Assembly (NCBI RefSeq): GCF_002161285.1 | Contig: NZ_NFHH01000029.1 | Span: forward strand, 1-47,042 | DNA: 47,042 bases | Reading direction: 5' to 3' | Origin: Blautia sp. An81 | GTDB taxonomy: Bacteria > Bacillota > Clostridia > Lachnospirales > Lachnospiraceae | Shown: positions 24,442 to 32,802 of the stretch, in pieces | Numbering within the stretch: the stretch's first letter is position 1 | How the letters are laid out: the number at the start of each line of letters is the position of its first letter | Position numbers and translations under genes: made by a program | The notes under the pieces: model-generated | Databases searched by the model: none | Seen by the model: only the letters and a program-made list of their open reading frames with translations | Told to the model about the DNA's origin: nothing

Positions 24442-26264
24442 TGAAAGACCTGTTAAAATTTCTTACCTGCGGAAACGTAGATGACGGAAAATCCACCCTG
24501 ATCGGTCATCTTCTATATGATACCAAACAGCTCTATGCAGACCAGCGCCAGGCTTTGGAACTGGACAGCAGAGTGGGAAGCGCCGGCGGACAGATTGACT
24601 ACTCTCTGCTGCTGGATGGACTTATGAGCGAAAGAGAACAAGGGATTACCATTGACGTGGCCTATCGTTATTTTAAGACAGAAGTGCGCAGCTACATCGT
24701 AGCCGATGCTCCCGGCCATGAAGAATATACCCGGAATATGGCTGTGGCCGCTTCTTTTGCCCAGCTGGCTATCATTCTCATTGACGCCTCCAAAGGCGTG
24801 CAGATCCAGACCAGACGGCATCTGCGTATCTGTTACCTGATGGGAATCCGGGACGTGGTATTTGCTATCAATAAGATGGATATGGTGGGCTATGACCGCC
24901 AGAGGTACAAAGAGATTGAAAACACGATTTACGAAATGACAGATTCCTTCTCTTTAAACAGTCTTACCATCATTCCTGTCTCTGCCACTGCCGGAGACAA
25001 CATTACGGAACACTCTGACCAGATGCCCTGGTATAAGGGCCTTTCCCTGCTGGAATATCTGGATCAGGTAGAAATCCTTTCCGATGGCACTCAGACAGAT
25101 TTTACCATGCCTGTCCAGAGAGTATGCCGTCCTAATTCCGGTTTCCGTGGTTTTCAGGGACAGATTGAAAGCGGAAGTATCTCTGTAGGAGATGAGGTCC
25201 GCAGCCTTCCCAGCGGGGAATCTGCTGTGGTTACCGGTATTCTTACCGGCTTTGACTCTGTAGAACATGCCATTACAGGCCAGCCCGTAACTCTGCAGCT
25301 GAACAGAGAGATCGATATCTCCAGAGGCTGTGTCCTTGTAACTGGAAAAGGCCATCCCATATCAGAAAGTTTTATGGTCACACTTTTATGGATGGATGAG
25401 TCCCCTCTTGTACCGGGAGTAAACTACATACTGAAACTGGGAACAAAAATGACCAACGTCACGGTCATGGAAATCCAGTATAAGATTGATGTCCACAGCG
25501 GCAGACATGTTCCCGCAGACCGGCTGTACAAAAATGAAATCGGCGTATGCAGCATTTTAAGCTCTGATAAGATCATATTAGATACTTTTGATAACTGCCA
25601 GCCTCTGGGAGGACTGATACTCATTGACCAGGTAACCAACCGCACCTGTGCAGGGGGCACAGTGAAAAGCATTATGGCCGGATCTGGGGATCTGTTCTGG
25701 CACAATTTTGATCTGACCAGAGATATCCGGGCCAGGAATATGGGGCAGAAGCCTCTGACCATCTGGTTTACCGGACTGTCCGGCTCTGGAAAGTCCACGC
25801 TGGCAAATGCTCTGGAAAAAAGACTCTATGCCATGGGGAAACATACCATGGTGCTGGACGGGGATAATGTCCGCCTTGGGCTGAACAGAGATCTTGGCTT
25901 TTCAGAAGAAGACCGGATTGAAAATATCCGCAGGATCGCTCAGGTAGCAAAATTGATGAATGACGCCGGCCTCATCGTACTGACTGCTTTTATCTCACCT
26001 TTCCACCGGGACCGTGAAAATGCCAGAAATATCATCGGCTCCTCTTTTATAGAGGTCTATGTCAGCACGCCGCTGGAAGAATGTGAAAACCGTGATACCA
26101 AAGAGCTTTACAAAAAAGCCCGTATGGGACAGATCCATGACTTTACCGGCGTCAGCAGTCCTTATGAGATTCCTGTATCTCCGGAAATCACAGTGGATAC
26201 CACAGAACGTTCCATTGACGCCTGCGTAGCCAATATTCTGGACAAGCTGTCTTCATTTTTATAA
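24441..26264 (+). CDS. cysNC: Bifunctional sulfate adenylyltransferase subunit 1 / APS kinase
   Basis: 607 residues, two enzymes in one chain. Residues about 1-430 are CysN, an EF-Tu-like GTPase: GNVDDGKSTLIGHLLYDT, DAPGHEEYTRNMA, INKMDM. Residues about 435-607 are APS kinase: FTGLSGSGKSTLANALE, DGDNVRLGLNRDLGF, TAFISPFHRDRE and YVSTPLEECENRD. The fusion is the NodQ/CysNC arrangement. Together with CysD it turns sulfate into 3'-phosphoadenosine 5'-phosphosulfate (PAPS), the donor used by sulfotransferases. ATG overlaps the cysD stop, so translation is coupled. APS kinase in this setting argues that the pathway's purpose is the sulfotransferase next door. Confidence 0.93.
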   Translation: MKDLLKFLTCGNVDDGKSTLIGHLLYDTKQLYADQRQALELDSRVGSAGGQIDYSLLLDGLMSEREQGITIDVAYRYFKTEVRSYIVADAPGHEEYTRNMAVAASFAQLAIILIDASKGVQIQTRRHLRICYLMGIRDVVFAINKMDMVGYDRQRYKEIENTIYEMTDSFSLNSLTIIPVSATAGDNITEHSDQMPWYKGLSLLEYLDQVEILSDGTQTDFTMPVQRVCRPNSGFRGFQGQIESGSISVGDEVRSLPSGESAVVTGILTGFDSVEHAITGQPVTLQLNREIDISRGCVLVTGKGHPISESFMVTLLWMDESPLVPGVNYILKLGTKMTNVTVMEIQYKIDVHSGRHVPADRLYKNEIGVCSILSSDKIILDTFDNCQPLGGLILIDQVTNRTCAGGTVKSIMAGSGDLFWHNFDLTRDIRARNMGQKPLTIWFTGLSGSGKSTLANALEKRLYAMGKHTMVLDGDNVRLGLNRDLGFSEEDRIENIRRIAQVAKLMNDAGLIVLTAFISPFHRDRENARNIIGSSFIEVYVSTPLEECENRDTKELYKKARMGQIHDFTGVSSPYEIPVSPEITVDTTERSIDACVANILDKLSSFL

Positions 26265-26290
26265 TTAAATACTTTCAAGAAGGAGAGCAT

Positions 26291-27472
26291 ATGAAAAAGC
26301 GACCCGATTTTATCTGTATCGGATTTCAAAAATGCGGGACTACGTCCCTTTATGACCTGCTAAAACAGCACCCAAATGTCTATCTGACAGAAGATGTGAA
26401 AGAGCCTATGTTTTACCGGGTCCCTCTTGTAAGAAGAATACTGGGAGCTTCCTGGTATGAGAAAAGATATTTCGGTCATTATGAGGCCGCACGAAAAGCC
26501 GCGGCCTCTGGCCGCCAAAAGACTGCAGATTCCGTAGGCCTCCTCACAGGACGAAGAGGCCGGACATCTGGAGATAAAAGCTCTGCTGTCAAAACTGCCT
26601 CCAAAAAAGAATCATCTGCCAGCAACACCCAAAATATCCTCAAAGATTCAGAAAAAGCTGCTGTCAATACAAAGAATATGCAGTTATATACCGGAGAGGT
26701 CAATGCAGGTCTGGGCTTTGGCGGGTGCGCGCGCTGGCTGGGAAAAGACTTTCCCCATGATACAAAACTGATCTTTATGATGCGGGATCCGGCAGACCGG
26801 TGTTATTCCGCCTATAAATATTTCCTTGCCCTGGGATTTCTCCCTATGTCTGTAGTAGCCGATGATAAAAAAAGAGGCCATGCTGCAGCTTTTGACACCT
26901 ATGTCCGCTCTGTTCTGCTCAATCCCAGGCGCCGGAAGGAAATCATGAAAAAACGCATGAAATACCTCTGCTTTTCTCAGGGGAATTATGCATATTGTAT
27001 TCAGGAATACCTGAGATACTTTTCCAAAGAAAACATGAAATTTGTTTTCTTTGAAGATTTTATCCGGGATGAAGAAAGAGAGACAAAAGATATCCTCCAT
27101 TTTCTCCAGATTCCTGAAAATCCTGAAATGACCTTTGGCGTAAAGAGCAATGAGACCAATTTCCGTCCGGCCTCTCCCCTTCGCTCAAAGATCATGTATT
27201 ACTCTCAGGGAATTTATTATACGCTTTTTGAGTTTCTTAATCTGGGCCACAGCCATCCTGGATTTTTTCAGAAATATACAAATTTTTATGACTGGATCAT
27301 GGATACCTGTACCCGGTCAGAAACAGATACCTCAAAAATGCTGCCTGCTACCCGCAGACTTCTGAACTATTATTATCGGAATGAAATCAGAAAAGTAGAA
27401 AAACTTGCTGGCCGTAAGGCTCCGGAAAGCTGGGCGAGAGATGACAAAGGAAAAACCAAAACAAAAGCATAA
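26291..27472 (+). CDS. PAPS-dependent sulfotransferase
   Basis: 393 residues. The 5'-phosphosulfate loop is ICIGFQKCGTTSLYDLLKQH (about 10-29), here with Cys in the position often held by Ser/Thr; the 3'-phosphate site is FMMRDPADRCYSAYKYF (about 160-176). FVFFEDFIRDE is the later family strand. Between about residues 75 and 135 lies a polar Lys/Ser-rich insert (TASKKESSASNTQN) that looks unstructured. No signal peptide or membrane segment, so it acts in the cytoplasm on a soluble or membrane-face acceptor, perhaps a lipid-linked glycan. The family resembles heparan or Nod-factor type carbohydrate sulfotransferases more than steroid ones, but the acceptor cannot be told. Gene start has GAAGGAG upstream. 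Confidence 0.88.
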   Translation: MKKRPDFICIGFQKCGTTSLYDLLKQHPNVYLTEDVKEPMFYRVPLVRRILGASWYEKRYFGHYEAARKAAASGRQKTADSVGLLTGRRGRTSGDKSSAVKTASKKESSASNTQNILKDSEKAAVNTKNMQLYTGEVNAGLGFGGCARWLGKDFPHDTKLIFMMRDPADRCYSAYKYFLALGFLPMSVVADDKKRGHAAAFDTYVRSVLLNPRRRKEIMKKRMKYLCFSQGNYAYCIQEYLRYFSKENMKFVFFEDFIRDEERETKDILHFLQIPENPEMTFGVKSNETNFRPASPLRSKIMYYSQGIYYTLFEFLNLGHSHPGFFQKYTNFYDWIMDTCTRSETDTSKMLPATRRLLNYYYRNEIRKVEKLAGRKAPESWARDDKGKTKTKA

Positions 27473-28954
27473 GATTTTCAGACTGATCACGGCTATGGTC
27501 CAGTGCGGCCTTCTGGGCTTCGGCGGAGGGAACGCGCTGATACCCGTGTTATATAGAAAAGCTGTGGAAGAATACGGTCTTGTATCGAAAGAAGATTTTG
27601 AAGAGGCAGTGGTCGTTGCCTCTATTACTCCCGCGTTCTTCCTGTGGAAATTGCATCAGGAATCGGACGCATTACAGCAGGAGACCTGGGAATGCTCTGT
27701 GCAGCCGCTGCAATTTCTCTTCCCGGTTGTCTCCTGGTCCTTTTCTTTACCGCGCTGTTAAGTTCTTTCGGAAGCGGGCTGACTCTGCAGATCAATTATC
27801 TCTCTGTAGGCGTCACTGCTTATATCCTCTATGTATTAGGATGCTATATTGCCCAGACTCTGGACAACAGCCAGATACCGGAAAGCCGTCGTCCCAAAAA
27901 CAGGATCCTCCGAAAATTTCCTTTCAGTCTGCCCTGTGTACTGATCATTGCATCTGTATTCGGACTGACCTGCGGCAGCCAGATCTATCAGATCTTCGGA
28001 ATTGAAGGACAGCCTCTTTTCAGTATTTCCACTGTTAATGTAATGGCTGTAGCCTTTTTCCTGATTTTCTGGCTGGGTGACGACTATCGTCTTCGGAAGG
28101 TTATTCCAGCCTTCTCCATAGCTCTCCTTTATTGTGTCTGTGTAGGTGAAATGGAACTGTTTTCTCAGACGCCTCTGAAGATATTTTTGCCGCTCTTAAT
28201 GTTCCTTATGGCAGTCTGGGGACTGGTGAAGGACTTAAGACAGCATCATATGAGGCTGAATACCAGTATATTTCCAGCTCTCCGGGAGGCAGCCATGGCC
28301 TTTCTCTTTATGGTTCTGCTGGCCCTGCCTGCTCTATTTGTCTATGAAGGCACCGGTACCTATCTATTCCGGGGCGTCCTGAGCAGTATTCTGTCTTTTG
28401 GCGGAGGAGACGCCTATCTGGCAGTGGCGGGAGGTATGTTTGTCACTTCCGGACTGGTCCTTTACTCGGATTTCTATTCAAATCTGGTTCCCGTAGCAAA
28501 CGCCATTCCAGGTTCTATCCTGTGCAAGATTCTGACAGGAACCGGATATTTTCTGGGATATCGGGCAGATGGCAGCATCTGGACCGGCATACTGACAGGC
28601 CTTGGCGGCTTCGGCTGTGCAGTGGCCATGTCCTGCATCACCTATTCTGTTGGCGCTTATTTTTATGAACAGCTGGAAAACGCCGCAGTTTTTGAACATC
28701 TAAAAAAAGCCACCAGACCAATTATCAGCGGTCTCCTTTTTACTGTCAGCCTTGGGCTGCTCTATAATTGTATCCAAATCGGAGCAAAGGCCAGTATCTC
28801 CACCTGGTTTCCCCCGGTTTTATGTCTTATCTGCCTGGGCGGTGAGCTCATGTTTGTTAAAAGATTCCGATACCGGCCCCTTTACATGGTTCTGGGCTCT
28901 GCAGCAGCCGCACTTTTATTCTGCAATCTGGCGGCATATATAATGGCGGTTTGA
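27441..28954 (+). pseudogene. Chromate/sulfate transporter ChrA family, one-base frameshift
   Basis: The first frame (start 27441, inside the sulfotransferase 3' end) reads LITAMVQCGLLGFGGGNALI, then EDFEEAVVVASITP. The second frame continues VLPVEIASGIGRITAGDLG and gives roughly ten further membrane segments, including a second-half FLFMVLLALPALF and ILSFGGGDAYLAVAG. Adding one G near 27632 (CCCGCG to CCCGGCG) restores ITPGVLPVEIASG, the family's conserved loop. The full protein is the two-domain CHR type of about 500 residues. CHR transporters move chromate and, in some cases, sulfate. Last gene of the cysD operon, it may supply or balance sulfate for PAPS synthesis. The frameshift may be a sequencing error. 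Confidence 0.78.
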
Positions 28955-29002
28955 GAGGCTATTTATAAGAGGTATAAAGTCCCTCTTATAAATAGCCTCT
29001 CA
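28952..29002. repeat. Perfect 21-bp inverted repeat containing both convergent stop codons
   Basis: Arms 28952-28972 and 28982-29002 are exact complements (starting TGAGAGGCTATT) around a nine-base loop, tataaagtc. The left arm contains the stop of the ChrA gene and the right arm the stop of the HipA-like gene. No T-run follows on either strand, so it is not a textbook terminator, though so strong a stem would probably stop or protect transcripts from both sides. Confidence 0.8.
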
Positions 29003-29989
29003 GTTCCTGAAGCCTCATCTGAAACATCTTTGCCTCTTCTCTCATATCGCCAAATTTATCCATATCCATTTCCCGGATCTGAGGCAGTCCTATCTTCTTT
29101 ACTGCTTCCACGGCAGCCTCTCTCTGTGTCATTTTAGCCGGAAGAACTGTCTGACAGTTGGCTCCCTCTAATGTATCATAGGCTTGAAAACACTGATTAA
29201 AATCCATCACAGGATATAAGGATATATAGTCATTTGTGGCATTATCCACCAAAAATCCCCAGTTCTCCGGATGTCTGTCTGTATTTCCTGTAAGATAATC
29301 CAGAATATTCATTCCGTAATAAGTTTCAGGGTCAATTTCTTTACATATCTCCAACGTATCCAAATCATGATTGCAGGCATAAATATCAAATGACATTTTT
29401 GAAATCATAGACTGTTCTTTTGAAGTAACCAGACTGCTCTCACTCACCTGTATTCCTTCAAAAGAAGATTCTCTGTATACAACCTGACGCACAGCAAAGC
29501 ATTGACAGATCTGGCTTGCGAGCAGTTCTCTCCTTACTGCATTCTCATCTCCGTCTTTCAAAAGCCAGAAGCCTTCCCTATCCCTGATCCATGCTTTCTC
29601 ACCCAGAACACATCTGTAAGAGAAACGCAATGATAAGAAAGAGAAATATCTGCACGTTCCCTGTCTGTCACTGCCTGTACAGCACCTATGCTGTTTAAAA
29701 TTTCCTTAGCATATTTTCTGTCCAGGGATAATACTCTGGATGCGCACCAGTGATAAAAGTTGTTAAGATTGTTCATCCTTATTTCAATGTCGTATTCCAG
29801 ATCTTCCTCTTCCAAATAAAGATCATATGGCATAAATTTTCTGTTCAGAACTTCTGCCTCTCCGGTAGAAGATATTCTGGCTACAGTCTTCTCCATATGC
29901 ATCACTTCATATATCACGGACCGACGCACGCTGTCAGATGCCGTATTCACATTTAACTCAATTTTTACTTTATCGACAATATGACTCAT
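28986..29989 (-). pseudogene. HipA-like kinase-fold protein, broken by an internal deletion
   Basis: The upstream frame (start 29989, GGGAG before it) carries the N-terminal half, ending SLSYHCVSLTDVFWVR. The downstream frame resumes KAWIRDREGFWLLKDGDENA, then ELLASQICQCF, NILDYLTGNTDRHPENWGFL with the kinase catalytic loop, and VMDFNQCFQAYDTLEG. About 45 residues that join these in relatives are missing, and the frame changes at about 29595. The original protein was probably about 370 residues and resembles HipA-like phosphotransferases common in Lachnospiraceae, sometimes acting as toxins or regulators. It follows a small gene of unknown function by 17 bp, with which it probably forms a pair. 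Confidence 0.65.
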
Positions 29990-30006
29990 GTTCGCTCCCT
30001 CATTTA

Positions 30007-30357
30007 CTATCTTTCATAGAAAAAGGTGTAAGATACACTTCTCGATTCTCCAGCCATCAAGTCAGACCAGAAAAAGAAATATAATTTTTTCCCTTTTACT
30101 GTAGCCACCTCAACAGGAGTTTTAAGACCCGCCCCCATTTTATGAAAATTATAGCAGGACAGTAAAATCTGATTTTCATTTATATTCTGCCTGATTTCCT
30201 GGTCTCCAGACTCATTCTCGTAAAATCTCAATTCAATTGTAAAAATCAAATCGTCTTCCGTGTCAACCTCTAAGCGAAGATTTTTATTTTTTTCAAATAA
30301 AAATACTTGTCCGCTGTGGATAACATCATATTTATCAGAGCTCAAATGAATCTGCAT
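30007..30357 (-). CDS. Small hypothetical protein paired with the HipA-like gene
   Basis: 116 residues if started at 30357, where GAGG lies 8 bases before ATG. I do not recognise the family with confidence. The sequence alternates beta-strand-like stretches (VFLFEKNKNLRLEVDTEDDL, FTIELRFYENE, KKLYFFFWSDLMAGESRSVS) and contains no membrane segment, suggesting a small all-beta cytoplasmic domain. It lies 17 bp upstream of the HipA-like gene on the same strand, so it may be its partner. No catalytic motif is visible. The 30367-30507 gap holds nothing I can identify. Confidence 0.5.
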   Translation of the reverse strand: MQIHLSSDKYDVIHSGQVFLFEKNKNLRLEVDTEDDLIFTIELRFYENESGDQEIRQNINENQILLSCYNFHKMGAGLKTPVEVATVKGKKLYFFFWSDLMAGESRSVSYTFFYER

Positions 30358-30507
30358 ATTCTTCACCTCATTTTATAATCTCAAGAGTAATATGGACGCT
30401 CAAAACTCTTTTTCTGCTCCAAATTAATATGTTTATCGTAACACGAAAGCATAAATTTTGTAAAGTACCCCAGAAAACAGGATCACAGCTTTTCTTGTAC
30501 TACAGAT

Positions 30508-31626
30508 TTAAAGATTTTCATATTTGCGGACAATTTTCGCCATGGTATCCCACTTTGCCTCCATATCTTCCACCAGCTTGAACTGTGTCCTTGCTCTGTC
30601 CAGATTATGTCCTTCTCTGTGTATTTTAAAATAGTGGTCGCCCTGGAGATAATCGGTAAGGAAACGCATGCCGCACTCATAAGTCATCACTTTTGCGCCC
30701 ATAGGAAGGAGCTCCACCTCTTTTGGCGTAAGGCTGCCTGCACAGCCCTGGAGAAATCCCTTCACATAGATTTCAAACAGTTCCATACTGCAGGATACTT
30801 TACTCAAATCTTTTTCGTCTTCTGCTGCAGTGCTGGCTCCAAACCGGATAGAATCACCGAAATCATTCATAGCAAGCCCCGGCATTACCGTATCCAGGTC
30901 GATGACGCAGATTCCTTTTCTTGTAACATTGTCAATCATAATATTGTTAAGCTTTGTATCATTGTGGGTCACTCGGAGAGGCAGCTGGCCTTTATCCTGA
31001 AGTTCTCCAAAGACATTGGCAGTCTCCTCGTGAGCAAGGACAAATTCAATTTCCTTTCTCACAGAATCCGCTCTGCCGCAAACATCCTGTTCAACAGCAT
31101 TTTTAAACACCTGGAATCTTGCCCGTGTGTCGTGGAACCCTTTAATAGTTTCATGAAGGGTGGCCGCCGGATAATCTGCAAGAAGTCTCTGGAAGTTTCC
31201 AAATGCAACTGCACTCTCGTAAAAGTCTTCGGGTTTTTCTACCCTGTCATAACATGTTGCATCTGTGATAAATTTGTAGGACCTCCAGTATTCTCCTTTG
31301 GAATCCACAAAATAAGCTTTTCCGTCCTTTGCCGGGATGACATTAAGGGTCTCTCTCTCCGGATCTCCTCCCCTCTCAATAATCTTTTCCCTGAGGTAAG
31401 AGGTCACTCCCACAACATTTTCCATGAGCTCCACAGGTTTTGTAAAAATTTCCCGGTTCATTCTCTGAAGGATAGCGCTCATAGTCCCCATATCGCCGAT
31501 TTCGAATGTGAGCAGGTAGGTGTCATTGATATGCCCGCTTCCAAAAAGACGGCGTTCCTTTAACTTTCCTGTATAATTAAAATTAGCAATTGCTTCCCTG
31601 ATCTGCAGTTCTGATACACGTCCCAT
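30508..31626 (-). CDS. nahK: N-acetylhexosamine 1-kinase
   Basis: 372 residues of the aminoglycoside-phosphotransferase fold. The catalytic loop is RVTHNDTKLNNIMID, the metal-binding segment VIDLDTVMPG, and the N-terminus has the typical FGSGHINDTYLL nucleotide-loop region. This combination, with GH112 phosphorylase and an ABC importer in the same locus, fits NahK/LnpB, which phosphorylates GlcNAc or GalNAc at C1 after phosphorolysis of lacto-N-biose or galacto-N-biose. GAAAGGAAG precedes the start. Divergent from an AraC gene; its own promoter looks weak and is overlapped by an inverted repeat, consistent with activation by that regulator. Confidence 0.87.
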   Translation of the reverse strand: MGRVSELQIREAIANFNYTGKLKERRLFGSGHINDTYLLTFEIGDMGTMSAILQRMNREIFTKPVELMENVVGVTSYLREKIIERGGDPERETLNVIPAKDGKAYFVDSKGEYWRSYKFITDATCYDRVEKPEDFYESAVAFGNFQRLLADYPAATLHETIKGFHDTRARFQVFKNAVEQDVCGRADSVRKEIEFVLAHEETANVFGELQDKGQLPLRVTHNDTKLNNIMIDNVTRKGICVIDLDTVMPGLAMNDFGDSIRFGASTAAEDEKDLSKVSCSMELFEIYVKGFLQGCAGSLTPKEVELLPMGAKVMTYECGMRFLTDYLQGDHYFKIHREGHNLDRARTQFKLVEDMEAKWDTMAKIVRKYENL

Positions 31627-31684
31627 TTGTTCTCTTCCTTTCTTTTTGGACCATTTATTTTCTGCCCTAATTGTAAAGGAAAGT

Positions 31685-31707
31685 CATAGGAAAATCTTTA
31701 TCCTATG
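31685..31707. promoter_or_regulatory. Inverted repeat upstream of nahK
   Basis: CATAGGA-N9-TCCTATG is a perfect 7-bp dyad about 60 bp upstream of the nahK start, near a TACAAT -10-like box (minus strand) that lacks a good -35. It could be an operator for the divergent AraC regulator. Confidence 0.4.
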
Positions 31708-31741
31708 TTCTCTTTAATTTGCACGATCAGCATATTTTATT

Positions 31742-31770
31742 TTGCATTTTCTGCGCAGATAGGGTATGAT
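31742..31770 (+). promoter_or_regulatory. Promoter of the AraC-sulfatase transcript
   Basis: TTGCAT (31742-31747) and TATGAT (31765-31770) with a 17-bp spacer, about 58 bp upstream of the AraC start. A usual sigma-A promoter. Confidence 0.6.
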
Positions 31771-31828
31771 AGAGGAAGGTACACAGCAGAAAATCCGGAG
31801 TACCGCCAGATAAAGGAGGCGATGACTT

Positions 31829-32800
31829 ATGTCCTACCAGGGAATCCGGCTGCCAAGCGAGCTTTCCATTGACCAGCTCTTCTCACTCCATTATTTTGAA
31901 TATATGAACAGCTTCTATTTTCCGGGAGAATCTCATCCCTTCTGGGAATTTGTCTGTGTAGATAAAGGAGATGTAACCATTGGAGCCGGAAACCGTTCTT
32001 TTGTCCTTACACGGGGACAGATTGCTTTTCATGAGCCCGGAGAGTTCCACTGGGTCAAGGCCGGAGACGGTGCCGCCCCCTGTCTCATCGTTATATCTTT
32101 TTCCTCTGACAGTCCCATGATGGATTTTTTTCGGAACAAGGTTTTGAATATCCAGGAGACTGACCGGCGCCTTCTTGCCCGGACTGTACAGGAAGCCCGC
32201 AGTTATCTGAATGGAAGGCTGGACGACCCTTATCAGACCTCTCTGTCCATTCGTCCGGAGGCCCCTCCTGGAGCAGCTCAGATCATCCGCACCTGTCTGG
32301 AACAGTTTCTTATCGGACTTTTCCGGCGTCATAACCGGGAAGAAGGACCGGCTCTTTTTGTTGGCCTCTCTCCCTCTCCGGATAAGACCATGAAAAAAAA
32401 TGCAGATGAAGAAACCTTTACAAGGATCAGCAGATATCTTTCTGCGAACCTTTCGGCACATCTGTCTATTGAGCAGATCTGCACCGACAATCTCATTAGC
32501 CGTTCCCGCCTTCAGAAGCTTCTCCATGAAAAATGCGGCAAAGGAATCATTGAATACTATTCGCTTCTGAAAATTGAAGCCGCGAAGCAGATGATCCGGG
32601 ATGAACAGATGAATTTTACCCAGATATCCGAATCTCTGGGCTATTCTTCCATTCATTATTTTTCCAGACAGTTTAAAAAAATGACGGGAATGACCCCTTC
32701 CGAATATGCCTCTTCTATCCGGGCCATTGCAGAACGTGTTCCGGAGCATCGACATATAGATGGGAAACAGTCCGCCAAAATCATCCACAAGGAGTATTGA
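31829..32800 (+). CDS. AraC family regulator (cupin sensor + HTH)
   Basis: 323 residues. Residues about 20-100 are a cupin-like ligand domain (HPFWEFVCVDKGDVTIGAGN, GQIAFHEPGEFHWV). Residues about 195-290 are two AraC helix-turn-helix units: LSANLSAHLSIEQICTDNLI, then SRSRLQKLLHEKCGKGIIEY, and MNFTQISESLGYSSIHYFSR followed by QFKKMTGMTPSEY. AAAGGAGGCGATGACTT gives a strong ribosome site. It is cotranscribed with the sulfatase, whose start is 3 bp past its stop, and divergent from nahK. It probably senses a host-glycan sugar and activates the locus. Confidence 0.88.
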   Translation: MSYQGIRLPSELSIDQLFSLHYFEYMNSFYFPGESHPFWEFVCVDKGDVTIGAGNRSFVLTRGQIAFHEPGEFHWVKAGDGAAPCLIVISFSSDSPMMDFFRNKVLNIQETDRRLLARTVQEARSYLNGRLDDPYQTSLSIRPEAPPGAAQIIRTCLEQFLIGLFRRHNREEGPALFVGLSPSPDKTMKKNADEETFTRISRYLSANLSAHLSIEQICTDNLISRSRLQKLLHEKCGKGIIEYYSLLKIEAAKQMIRDEQMNFTQISESLGYSSIHYFSRQFKKMTGMTPSEYASSIRAIAERVPEHRHIDGKQSAKIIHKEY

Positions 32801-32802
32801 AT

